This document shows, in pieces, positions 14,372 to 22,590 of a DNA stretch of 32,914 bases (positions are counted from its first letter, which is position 1; every line of letters begins with the position of its first letter). The translations under genes were made by a program, and so were the position numbers. Location of the stretch: contig CAMNIU010000166.1 of NCBI GenBank assembly GCA_946540605.1, positions 1 through 32,914 on the forward strand. The letters are read 5' to 3'. This DNA comes from an uncultured Treponema sp. (lineage in GTDB: Bacteria; Spirochaetota; Spirochaetia; Treponematales; Treponemataceae). Under the pieces are notes generated by a model. It was not told the origin of the DNA. It saw only the letters and a program-made list of their open reading frames with translations, and ran no database searches.

Positions 14372-14412
14372 ATTTTATCACAATAGAAAAATCCCCTCAA
14401 TAATGATATATT
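14372..14412. promoter_or_regulatory. Interleaved divergent promoters for HAD and esterase genes
   Basis: On the minus strand, TTGAGG (14395-14400), 17 nt and TAAAAT (14372-14377) drive the HAD gene, with 9 nt to its ATG. On the plus strand, TAGAAA (14384-14389), 17 nt and TATATT (14407-14412) drive the esterase, with 6 nt to its ATG. The two promoters occupy the same DNA, so use of one should exclude the other. Confidence 0.55.
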
Positions 14413-14418
14413 CAAGAT

Positions 14419-15297
14419 ATGAAGAAGATTTTTACAACTATTGCAGTTCTTGTGTTTTTTTCTATAACAGTCACAGCACAAGACGCAACTATATACCTAT
14501 GGCGCAATATTAAAGGAATGGAAAAGCAGCCTTCTGTAATGTTTATGCATAAGCCTTCTGAAACTGTGCAGAATACACGCTCTGCAGTAATCGTTTGTCC
14601 GGGCGGAAGCTATCATCATTTAGGCTTAAAAAGCGAAGGAAATACAACTGCTGCCTGGTTTGCAGAAAATGGAGTAACTGCCTTTGTTTTGAAATACCGT
14701 ACGGCAGAAAGCCTTTACCACCACCCAGCCATGCTTCAGGATATGCAGAGAGCAATTCAGCTTGTTCGTGAAAATGCAGATGAATGGGATATTGACCCGA
14801 ACAAAGTTGGAGTAATCGGATTTTCTGCAGGCGGACACCTTGTAACTATGGCTGGAGAATTCTGGCAGATACATGATGAACTTTCAAAGCTCGGTATTGA
14901 GTGTAACGTGTCGCTTCGTCCAGACTTTGTAATTCCAGTTTACCCGGTAGTTTCAATGCAGGATGATATTGCCCACCGATGGAGCCGCAACAGTCTGCTG
15001 GGAAAAGGCAAAAAAAATCAAACCCAGGAACGAAAAAATGAGTTCTCAATGGAATTAAACGTTCCTGCCGACATGCCTCCGACCTATGTGGTTGTCTGTG
15101 ATGACGACCCTGTTGTAATTCCGGAAAACTCATTACGTCTTTATGAAGCATTGCAGGCAGCAAATATTCCAAGCCGCCTCGCCCGCTACGAATGGGGTGG
15201 CCACGGCTTTGGAATGAAAGACAACGCGTTTATGAAAGAATTCCACTGGAATGAAGAACTGCGTGAGTGGTTAGTGGAGCTTGGATTTATGGAGTAG
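14419..15297 (+). CDS. Secreted alpha/beta-hydrolase esterase (acetyl-xylan-esterase-like)
   Basis: 292 aa. An N-terminal signal peptide (residues 1-20, ending VTAQ, no lipobox) predicts export to the periplasm or outside. The alpha/beta-hydrolase fold shows an oxyanion motif CPGGSYHHLG (about 55-64), the nucleophile Ser in GFSAGGH (about 134-140), an Asp region VVCDDDPVV, and the catalytic His in GGHGFGM near residue 263. This combination matches BD-FAE/acetyl-esterase proteins that remove acyl groups from xylan, in keeping with the neighbouring xylanase and CE15 gene. Exact substrate is unproven. The start has no Shine-Dalgarno and a -10 box 6 nt upstream. It is the last gene before the accessory block. 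Confidence 0.85.
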   Translation: MKKIFTTIAVLVFFSITVTAQDATIYLWRNIKGMEKQPSVMFMHKPSETVQNTRSAVIVCPGGSYHHLGLKSEGNTTAAWFAENGVTAFVLKYRTAESLYHHPAMLQDMQRAIQLVRENADEWDIDPNKVGVIGFSAGGHLVTMAGEFWQIHDELSKLGIECNVSLRPDFVIPVYPVVSMQDDIAHRWSRNSLLGKGKKNQTQERKNEFSMELNVPADMPPTYVVVCDDDPVVIPENSLRLYEALQAANIPSRLARYEWGGHGFGMKDNAFMKEFHWNEELREWLVELGFME

Positions 15298-15325
15298 TTA
15301 ATCATTTATAGCGACGATTTGATTA

Positions 15326-16954
15326 TTAACAAATCAATTGTGAGACCATTCCAAAATCTCCCCACCTATCGTTATCTTCGCAATATGCAAGTATGTATCC
15401 AAGATTTATAGAATCCAGCTTCAGCTCACTTATTATATCAGCATCTGAAGGCTTATCCATACTTGTAAAATTTGAATAACACAAAAGCCAGTCTAAAATT
15501 ATCTGTTCATATTTTTCCCTATGTTTTTGTTTCTCTTCTTCTATTGCAGCTTTCAGTTTATTCGGTAATGCGTAAAGTGTTACATTTGCATCTATTTCAG
15601 ACTTTTCTTCTTTAATAAGCAATTTCTTCTTTAATGATATAAGATTTTGTGATAATTGCGAATCAGAAAGTCCAGAAATAGAAACCAAATGTTCCATTGA
15701 AACTGGTTTTTGAAAAAAAGAAAGAGAGACCAATGCAGAAAGACTAATATCACTTAATTCTTTAAATAATTCTCCAAAAAGAATTTTACTAGATTCAACA
15801 TGATAATCATATAAATCTGCATTTACTATTTGATCGCAAAAATAAAATAAATAACGCAACATTCTTCCTGGTGTTTTATTTCCATTTTCATAGGCAAGGT
15901 CTACAAGTTTAGCAAACCTAAAATCGGCAATATTGCGAAGCATCTCATTTCTCTGTTTGTATATTGCTGCAAGCCTTCTCCACTCCTCTAGCCGGTATTT
16001 TCTAACTACAACTTCCTGAAATAAATTACTTATATATTCATAGTTATTCATACGAATATTACTTGTTATTATAACAATATTTTTCTTAGCAACATTATTT
16101 TCAATAAATCCAATTACATTTCTTTTATCAACCTCAGAAAAATTGTCGAAACCATTAATATATAGAATAAAGTTAATATTGTTTGAAAGACATTCCTGAA
16201 CTTTTCGTTTCAACTCTGGAATATTGTTTTTTAGATTAGAATATCTATCATCTGAATAATAAACAGATAAAATTGTTTCAAGTAAATTGACATAGGACAT
16301 TTCATCTTTTTCACAATCCAGACAAAATTTATAATCAAAAATATCATTTGATAGTTCATTCACAACAAATTCACCATGAATTTTCTTTCCGCATCCTGAA
16401 TCGCCAGTCAAAAAAACAAATCGATTGTTCTGTATTACTTTATAAATATTTTCCTGAACATCTTGTAAAATCAACTCTCCTTTTCGTGAAATTAATTCGT
16501 AGTTGAGAGTATTTTCAATCGTTACCTTTTTATCGAGAATTTCATTAACCTCTCGTTTTACATTATGACTATGTGTTGTATCATTTTCTTTAAGAAACAA
16601 TTCCATCAAAGGTTTCAGACAAATACAATCTTCTTCATCTGTTACAAATTCAGCAAAAACCTCAGCAATCAATTTAGCTTCATTCCAAGAAAATGTATAC
16701 TCAGAATTAAAAGACTGTTTTCCTTTGTTATTTTCAATATTCTCCTTAAAGTGCTTATGCCCATAAATTTTTAACACTCGTTTTATAAGACTATCTAAAT
16801 CCTCAAGATTCTTGATCGACTCATTTATCAGTTCATTCTTCAACATCCTCAGTTTGGGAAATTTAAACACTTCTTTATATCCAAGTTTATGTAAACTTAT
16901 TATTTCCATAACTTGATTACGCAAAGACCGAAATGCATACTGTTTTTTATCCAT
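15326..16954 (-). CDS. STAND-type NTPase, apparently truncated
   Basis: 542 aa. The N-terminal ~165 residues are an unrecognised, mostly helical domain. A P-loop NTPase core follows: Walker A GDSGCGKK (residues 184-191), a Walker B-like ILYINGFDNF (about 262-271) and a sensor-like VIITSN. A winged-helix section (about 420-500) precedes the end. In NB-ARC/STAND proteins a long sensor repeat domain (TPR, WD40) normally follows; here the protein stops at NLGYILAYCEDNDRWG..., where such repeats would begin. Walker A has Lys where Ser/Thr coordinates magnesium, so ATP hydrolysis may be impaired. AAGGGAGGAAC gives a strong ribosome binding site. A minus-strand TATAAT at about 17097-17103 may be its own -10. 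Family-level call only; function unknown. Confidence 0.7.
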   Translation of the reverse strand: MDKKQYAFRSLRNQVMEIISLHKLGYKEVFKFPKLRMLKNELINESIKNLEDLDSLIKRVLKIYGHKHFKENIENNKGKQSFNSEYTFSWNEAKLIAEVFAEFVTDEEDCICLKPLMELFLKENDTTHSHNVKREVNEILDKKVTIENTLNYELISRKGELILQDVQENIYKVIQNNRFVFLTGDSGCGKKIHGEFVVNELSNDIFDYKFCLDCEKDEMSYVNLLETILSVYYSDDRYSNLKNNIPELKRKVQECLSNNINFILYINGFDNFSEVDKRNVIGFIENNVAKKNIVIITSNIRMNNYEYISNLFQEVVVRKYRLEEWRRLAAIYKQRNEMLRNIADFRFAKLVDLAYENGNKTPGRMLRYLFYFCDQIVNADLYDYHVESSKILFGELFKELSDISLSALVSLSFFQKPVSMEHLVSISGLSDSQLSQNLISLKKKLLIKEEKSEIDANVTLYALPNKLKAAIEEEKQKHREKYEQIILDWLLCYSNFTSMDKPSDADIISELKLDSINLGYILAYCEDNDRWGDFGMVSQLIC

Positions 16955-17121
16955 AAAAGTTCCTCCCTTTTTTCAGGACATGATGATTGAACTACAGCAT
17001 AAAGTATTACATCTAACAAATGTTATCATATATAATAATTCATGCATCATCGTCGATTTTCAGCCAATTTTTTTTGCCTGAAACCATCAGAACATTGCGT
17101 ATTATACTAAGATGTAAAAAG

Positions 17122-17238
17122 CTAATTGATTTTAGAAGTGATGAGACATGCAGGACTGTATTGATATACATCAAAAGGATGATTAATTAAGCACACTGCA
17201 TCTTTACTTTCAAAATCTGATAAGACAACAATTTTCAT
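17122..17238 (-). CDS. 38-aa small protein upstream of the STAND gene
   Basis: The ORF track reports a 103-aa frame, but the likely start is the internal ATG at 17238, which has GGGAGGT 6 nt upstream and a good promoter 48 nt upstream. The product begins MKIVVLSDFESKDAVCL and ends ITSKIN; two Cys, no membrane segment, no recognised family. It lies 167 nt before the STAND gene on the same strand and may be read with it. It could be a signalling or trigger peptide, a small antitoxin-like protein or a leader peptide. Too short for codon statistics by eye; the case rests on promoter plus ribosome binding site. Confidence 0.55.
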   Translation of the reverse strand: MKIVVLSDFESKDAVCLINHPFDVYQYSPACLITSKIN

Positions 17239-17285
17239 AAATACCTCCCTGCTACACCATTGAAAAAAAATTTTAAATGCAGTGC

Positions 17286-17314
17286 ATAATACAGAAAATA
17301 TTTTTCTATGTCTA
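17286..17314 (-). promoter_or_regulatory. Promoter for the 38-aa gene and possibly STAND
   Basis: On the minus strand TAGACA (17309-17314), a 17-nt spacer and TATTAT (17286-17291) fit a sigma70 promoter. Transcription would begin near 17279, giving a leader of about 40 nt before the small gene's ATG. Confidence 0.6.
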
Positions 17315-17452
17315 TATTTTTTTTGATTTTTTTTCATGTATAACTCGGGATAATTCTCCCCAAAATAGACGAACCCCTCCTCTTTATTATTAGTATAATT
17401 CGCACACAAACTGGAAAAGGCACCTTTAATCAATTCGAAGGAGGAATTTTAC

Positions 17453-18055
17453 ATGGAAGATTTAATGAGAATCGAAAAAAAGCTTATGGATGAGGATGAC
17501 ATGAAATCGCTCAAAGAAATCTCACTGGCTCCCTACATTTACATTGCATCACAATTAATCAAAAAGAAACGGAAAGCAGGAGGATCGATGTTTCGCCATC
17601 AGATGGACACTCTTGCGATCTTAATTGAATATAATTATTTAGATCCAATTCTTTTGAAAGCCGCGGTTATTCATGACACTGTTGAAGATCTGAAAGATTT
17701 TGATACGACTATTATAGCAAAAACTGACAATGATGGAGAACAAGTATTAAAACTTGTTCTCGAAGTAACCAAGCAACCGTGCGAAACAAAAGAGGTTTTC
17801 TTAAAACGTATTTTAGAACATGGATCCTACAATGCCAAATTGTTGAAGGTGACCGACCGTATTTCCAACTTAATTCAGCTAGGTTTTGTAACGCAGTATG
17901 ATTTTATAGAGCGAACCTGCGATGACACTGAATACTTTATTCTTCCTATGGCTCTGCTTATAGATTTTAATATGTACCAGGAAATTATTTCACTAATTGA
18001 AACACGAAAGAAAGTCTTAGAAATAATGGACTTTAATACCATATCAAAAAAATAA
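17453..18055 (+). CDS. Stand-alone RelA/SpoT-type HD hydrolase
   Basis: 200 aa. The HD-domain metal and active-site residues of (p)ppGpp hydrolases are all present: His49 in FRHQMD, His74-Asp75 and Glu78-Asp79 in IHDTVED, and Asp135 in KVTDRISNL; LVLEVTK matches the conserved region after them. There is no synthetase, TGS or ACT domain, so this is a small alarmone hydrolase/Mesh1-like protein that would remove pyrophosphate from ppGpp or act on a related nucleotide. AAGGAGG lies 9 nt before the ATG. It is the first gene of an operon with the AAA+ gene 41 nt downstream. Small hydrolases of this type can be antitoxins to toxic alarmone synthetases, but none is encoded nearby. Confidence 0.85.
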   Translation: MEDLMRIEKKLMDEDDMKSLKEISLAPYIYIASQLIKKKRKAGGSMFRHQMDTLAILIEYNYLDPILLKAAVIHDTVEDLKDFDTTIIAKTDNDGEQVLKLVLEVTKQPCETKEVFLKRILEHGSYNAKLLKVTDRISNLIQLGFVTQYDFIERTCDDTEYFILPMALLIDFNMYQEIISLIETRKKVLEIMDFNTISKK

Positions 18056-18096
18056 CTGTCTGTAATTATAAGCAAAAATAAAAGGAGAAAATCATT

Positions 18097-20079
18097 ATGA
18101 AAAACAAAGATTTAATGTTGAGAAAAATCTGCCAGAAAATTTTTATTGATTTACTTTCCATAGAGAACTTCAGTATAAATTATTTCTCGTCTAACAAAAT
18201 TATACGAAAAACAATCATGGATTTTTTGGGATTAAATTCTTATAAGCCAAGAATTACAAAAAATTCATTGCTAAAGGCCTTAAATGAAATGGAGCTTGAA
18301 AATAAAACTGATGCAGAAATTTTAAGAAGTCTTAAATATAAAAATCTGGAATTAATAAAATATATTTATACCGACCACTACTCGCTATTTTCTGAATTAT
18401 CTGATGAAAATAAAAAAACTATAATAGCAGTTGATTTATGTTGTAATTCTATTCTCTCCGATATTTTTCAGTCTGAAAAGACTTCATTTTTTCTTGAAGA
18501 TTTCTATCTTTTAATGCAGAACGTATTAGAAATATCAACTGAACAATTTGTAATGGCAATGATAAATGGATCTTGCCTTGGAATTGCAGACTTTAATGAG
18601 GCAGCCCAAATATTAAATATAAACGATAATTTTATGAGGGAACTCTCAAGACTTAAAACAATCCCTGAAATGCAAAGAATAAACTTATATGATTATGAAA
18701 CAATTGGCTATGGAGGAACACTTCCGTTAGCAGCTCATGATTTTATATGTTTTACAGGAGAGGATATTTCTTCATATGTATATTCACGCTTACAAGAAAA
18801 TAGAACACGCTTCTGGTACGCAAAGGGATTGTCTGCTGGATTAAAACTTTTAGATTATTGTCTTAAAAACAAATTCTATGGTGATAGCATTTGGATTGAT
18901 GAGTATGAAATTGATTTAGAAGATAGAAAGACCTTACTTACTTATAAAGCTGATATGATAAGTTTTAATGTTATAGTATCTGGAAAAGATATCCCTTTTG
19001 AACCTGATAATAACTGCGTAAAAATTAGTCTCAAAGAGAGCTTACCGGAAAATCAACCAGATACTTTCCCAATATTTTCAGAAGAGGAATTCATTAAGCG
19101 TTATGGAAATCCAGGAGAAAGTAACATAGAATCACCTGCGGTAAATGCCAGAATCAAAGATATACACAGACTTCTTTCAAAACCTGGAGAATACATGAAA
19201 GTTGATCAATCTATGTATGCGAAATTCAATGAGCTTATGGAAAGGCATCCGAATATCATTAATAAGGATTTATTATATGCCGTAATGAAAATATCTTGGA
19301 TTTTTGCAAAAGAGAATATAGTCAAAATACCGCCAATTCTCTTTGTTGGAACCCCAGGTTGCGGAAAAACCCTATTATGTACTGAGATAACTCAAATTAT
19401 CGGGCAAAAGCATAATATTCTTATTCCATTAGGCAGTGGAGGTGGAATCACGAGACTTTTAGGTAGTACACCAGAATATAAGGGAGCCTCTAATGGTTTA
19501 ATTCTGTCTAGTATATGGGAAGCAAACGATACAATTAACACGTTAAATTCAATAGTTATACTAGATGAACTGGACAAGGCTTGTTATTCAAATCAAGTTA
19601 GCGATCAAAACCAAAACATATTAGCATCTCTACTGCAATTATTAGGTGACACTAACATAAAAAACTTTAAAGATAATTTTTTCGAGATAGAACTCCAAAA
19701 CTTTTACCCTTGCTTTCTTAGCACAGCTAATTCCATAAAGCCAATTCCCGAATCATTACTAGATAGAGTAAATATCATTCGACTGCGCGATTACAACGAA
19801 CAGGAACTAAAATCTATTGTAATCCCCTTGCAATATGAATCCTTTAGAAATGATTTTAATAATCTGATACCAGAAGCTCTTAGTGAAGAAGAAATTGAAA
19901 TCATCTATAAACTCAGCAAAGGAATGACCAGACAAATTAAGCCAGCCATAATGAAATATCTTGATGCTATCTTTGACATGGACGGAAAACGTCACCCTCT
20001 ATCTTCAATGGAATTATATGATTTACTCAAAGAGACAACAGTAAATTATGAAGATAAACAAATTGGTTTCTTCAGATAA
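18097..20079 (+). CDS. Lon-like AAA+ ATPase without protease domain
   Basis: 660 aa. The N-terminal ~390 residues are unrecognised and do not resemble the Lon substrate-binding domain. The AAA+ module shows Walker A GTPGCGKT (about 416-423), Walker B IVILDELDKA (about 486-495), sensor 1 LSTANS, an arginine-finger region LLDRVN and sensor 2 in GMTRQIKPA. Spacing and motif style follow the Lon/HslU-like clade. The protein ends after the small helical subdomain, with no Ser-Lys protease domain, so it is probably a remodelling ATPase. The ribosome binding site is AAAAGGAG. Codon use is visibly AT-rich compared with the true lon gene next door. It forms an operon with the HD hydrolase; target unknown. 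Confidence 0.82.
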   Translation: MKNKDLMLRKICQKIFIDLLSIENFSINYFSSNKIIRKTIMDFLGLNSYKPRITKNSLLKALNEMELENKTDAEILRSLKYKNLELIKYIYTDHYSLFSELSDENKKTIIAVDLCCNSILSDIFQSEKTSFFLEDFYLLMQNVLEISTEQFVMAMINGSCLGIADFNEAAQILNINDNFMRELSRLKTIPEMQRINLYDYETIGYGGTLPLAAHDFICFTGEDISSYVYSRLQENRTRFWYAKGLSAGLKLLDYCLKNKFYGDSIWIDEYEIDLEDRKTLLTYKADMISFNVIVSGKDIPFEPDNNCVKISLKESLPENQPDTFPIFSEEEFIKRYGNPGESNIESPAVNARIKDIHRLLSKPGEYMKVDQSMYAKFNELMERHPNIINKDLLYAVMKISWIFAKENIVKIPPILFVGTPGCGKTLLCTEITQIIGQKHNILIPLGSGGGITRLLGSTPEYKGASNGLILSSIWEANDTINTLNSIVILDELDKACYSNQVSDQNQNILASLLQLLGDTNIKNFKDNFFEIELQNFYPCFLSTANSIKPIPESLLDRVNIIRLRDYNEQELKSIVIPLQYESFRNDFNNLIPEALSEEEIEIIYKLSKGMTRQIKPAIMKYLDAIFDMDGKRHPLSSMELYDLLKETTVNYEDKQIGFFR

Positions 20080-20090
20080 ATAATTGCATA

Positions 20091-20134
20091 AAAAAGCTGC
20101 TAAACATCGATTCATAGTTTAGCAGCTTTTTTTT
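20091..20134. terminator. Bidirectional terminator between AAA+ and lon genes
   Basis: AAAAAGCTGCTAAAC and GTTTAGCAGCTTTTT pair perfectly over 15 bp with an 11-nt loop, with an A-run on one side and a T-run on the other. It serves both convergent genes and may mark the right edge of the accessory block. Confidence 0.92.
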
Positions 20135-20147
20135 GAAATGCTAGAAT

Positions 20148-22541
20148 CTATTTCACTCCCAACGCAATCTCGAGCACTTCGCGAACATCGCTAACAGGAA
20201 TAAATTTGATTCCCTGCTTTACGTGCTCAGGAATATCTTCCAGATCACGCTCGTTTGCTTTTGGAATAATAATAGTCTTTATCTTGTTACGCTTAGCAGC
20301 AACAGTCTTTTCCCGCAGGCCGCCGATTGGCAGAACCTGACCAGTTAAAGAAAGTTCACCTGTCATAGCAAGGTTAGGCTTAATCTTTTTGTCCAGCAGC
20401 AATGAAACAAATGTTGTTGCCATTGTGATTCCGGCACTAGGACCATCCTTTGGGGTTGCCCCTTCCGGAATATGCAGGTGTACTATATTTTCATCAAACC
20501 ACTTAGCATCTTTTACGCCGCGCTCAAGCACAAACTTTCTTGCCCAGTCAAAGGCAATCTGACTTGATTCCTTCATCACATCGCCCATCTGCCCCGTGAG
20601 TACAAGACCTGCTTTTCCGGCAAACGAAGTTGATTCAATCAAAAGTGTATCGCCGCCCATGCTTGTCCAGGCAAGACCAATTGCAGTTCCAGGAACAGCA
20701 GCTACTTTAATCTGACTCTCATCAAATACAGGCTTACCAAGATATTTGAACAAATCAGGAGCATCAATAGTTATCTGTTTTTTCAAATCAACCGAATCGG
20801 CTTTTGAAGATTCTTGTTCCGTAATCAGCTCAGTAACAATCTTTCGGTGAATCTTGTCCAGACACTTCTCATAATTACGAACACCAGATTCACGCGCATA
20901 TTCTTCTGCAATTTCTAGAAGTGCAGCTTTTGTATATTTTACCTGATTTTTTGCAAGCCCGTTCTTCACGAGATTTTTTGGAATAAGATATTTCTTTGCA
21001 ATCTCAAGTTTTTCCTGATCGATATATCCGCTCAGGTGAATGATTTCTGCACGATCCAGGAGAGGCTCTGGAACAGTATCCAGAGAGTTTGCGGTTAAAA
21101 TAAAGAAGACATTAGAAATATCAAAAGGCAAATCGAGGTAGGTATCACGGAAACTTACATTCTGCTCAGGATCAAGAACCTCGAGTAAAGCCGAGGCCGG
21201 GTCACCATTGTGACTAGAGCCCATCTTATCAACTTCATCAATCAAAAAGACCGGAGTACTGCTCTTTGTAATTTTGAGTCCCTGAATGATTTTTCCTGGC
21301 ATAGCACCAATGTAAGTTCTGCGGTGCCCCTTGATTTCTGCCTCGTCTCTCATGCCGCCAACAGAGAAACGGTAAAAAGGCTTATTCATTGCATTTGCAA
21401 TAGATTTTCCAACAGATGTTTTACCGACTCCCGGAGGTCCCACAAGCAGCAAAATAGAACCTTTTGCATCTTTCTTCATTTTTCGAACGGCAAGATATTC
21501 TACGATTCGTTTCTTTACATCTTCAAGACCAAAGTGATCATCATCAAGAATCTTTTTTGCACGAGTTAAATCATAATCATCAACTGCAGGAACCTTCCAT
21601 GGCAACTGAGTTACCAGTTCAAGATAGTTACGGGTAACAATCCATTCAGAAGAGTTAGGTTCCATCATAGAAAGTTTTGAAAGTTCACTTTCTACAGTTT
21701 CTTTGATTTCTCCCTCAAAAGCCAGTTCTTCAATCTTTTTTTTGAATTTCTGATAATCTGTTTCATTTCCATCAGGAGTTTCGCCAAGTTCTTCCTGAAT
21801 AGACTTCATTTCTTCACGCAGGAAATATTCACGCTGATTTTTTTCTATGCGGTCATTGAGTTCAGTCTGGATTTTTTTCTGAACGCGAAACAGTTCCTGC
21901 TCTTTTTTAATGAATACAAGCACCTGCTCCATTCTCTGGCGAACATTTACAGTCTCAAGGATTTTCTGCTGTTCATTTTTATCAACATTCAAAATTGAAG
22001 CAATAAAATCTGCAATTTTTCCAGGATTGTCGATGTTTACCATATTAAGGCGCATTTCTTCAGAGAAAAGAGGATTATTCTCACTAACCTCTTTCATTTC
22101 AGAAATCAACGCACGAGTTAAAGCCTTAACCTCAAAAGTATCAGCTTCTTCATCATCAAGATATTCAACAGCAGCAGCCATTGGAGATGTATTATGCAGG
22201 TTTTTACGGATTTTAAAACGCTTTACGGTAGAAATAAAAATATTAATTCCACCATCAGGAAGATTTACCTTCTTTATGATTCTGGCAGCAGTTCCAACCT
22301 TGTGCAAATCTGTAATTGAAGGAGTCTCTGCTTCATTTTTGAGCATAACGATTCCAATGAAGCCTTCATTTTCATAGGCTTCTTCGACAACTTTCACATC
22401 GTCTGCAGAGTTAATCATAAGCGGAGTAAAAATTCCCGGAAAAATCGGACGCCCCGCAAGAGGAATTAATGTAAGTTTATTCGGAAGCAACTGATCCGCT
22501 GAAATTATAGAATTCTCATTAGAGTTATTATCTTTAGACAT
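20148..22541 (-). CDS. lon: ATP-dependent protease Lon
   Basis: Cytosolic AAA+ Ser-Lys protease that degrades misfolded and regulatory proteins. At 797 aa it has the normal LonA layout: N-terminal substrate domain (residues ~20-215), coiled coil, AAA+ module with Walker A GPPGVGKT and Walker B FLIDEVDKM, then the protease domain with Ser702 in KDGPSAG and Lys745 in LREKTVAA. The 43-residue Ser-Lys spacing equals that of E. coli Lon. It lies 49 nt downstream of the kinase gene but has its own promoter. No ribosome binding site is present; the -10 box ends 6 nt before the ATG. Confidence 0.97.
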   Translation of the reverse strand: MSKDNNSNENSIISADQLLPNKLTLIPLAGRPIFPGIFTPLMINSADDVKVVEEAYENEGFIGIVMLKNEAETPSITDLHKVGTAARIIKKVNLPDGGINIFISTVKRFKIRKNLHNTSPMAAAVEYLDDEEADTFEVKALTRALISEMKEVSENNPLFSEEMRLNMVNIDNPGKIADFIASILNVDKNEQQKILETVNVRQRMEQVLVFIKKEQELFRVQKKIQTELNDRIEKNQREYFLREEMKSIQEELGETPDGNETDYQKFKKKIEELAFEGEIKETVESELSKLSMMEPNSSEWIVTRNYLELVTQLPWKVPAVDDYDLTRAKKILDDDHFGLEDVKKRIVEYLAVRKMKKDAKGSILLLVGPPGVGKTSVGKSIANAMNKPFYRFSVGGMRDEAEIKGHRRTYIGAMPGKIIQGLKITKSSTPVFLIDEVDKMGSSHNGDPASALLEVLDPEQNVSFRDTYLDLPFDISNVFFILTANSLDTVPEPLLDRAEIIHLSGYIDQEKLEIAKKYLIPKNLVKNGLAKNQVKYTKAALLEIAEEYARESGVRNYEKCLDKIHRKIVTELITEQESSKADSVDLKKQITIDAPDLFKYLGKPVFDESQIKVAAVPGTAIGLAWTSMGGDTLLIESTSFAGKAGLVLTGQMGDVMKESSQIAFDWARKFVLERGVKDAKWFDENIVHLHIPEGATPKDGPSAGITMATTFVSLLLDKKIKPNLAMTGELSLTGQVLPIGGLREKTVAAKRNKIKTIIIPKANERDLEDIPEHVKQGIKFIPVSDVREVLEIALGVK

Positions 22542-22547
22542 ACTTAA

Positions 22548-22577
22548 AATATAATGATATTTTTAGCATATCGTCAA
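22548..22577 (-). promoter_or_regulatory. lon promoter, leaderless type
   Basis: Minus-strand TTGACG (22572-22577), an 18-nt spacer and TATATT (22548-22553) give one of the best promoter matches in the window. Only 6 nt lie between the -10 and the lon ATG, predicting a leaderless mRNA. No CIRCE or other heat-shock operator is visible. Confidence 0.7.
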
Positions 22578-22590
22578 ATTTTTCGAGCAA

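Noticed and set aside
17239-17433. 65-residue N-terminal extension of the 38-aa ORF
   Set aside because: It crosses the predicted promoter, is rich in Lys/Phe/Cys without family features, and the internal ATG has a far better ribosome binding site.
20148-22541. lon as part of the accessory block or a heat-shock operon with the AAA+ gene
   Set aside because: It is convergent with the AAA+ gene, separated by a bidirectional terminator, has its own promoter, and no CIRCE-like repeat was seen.
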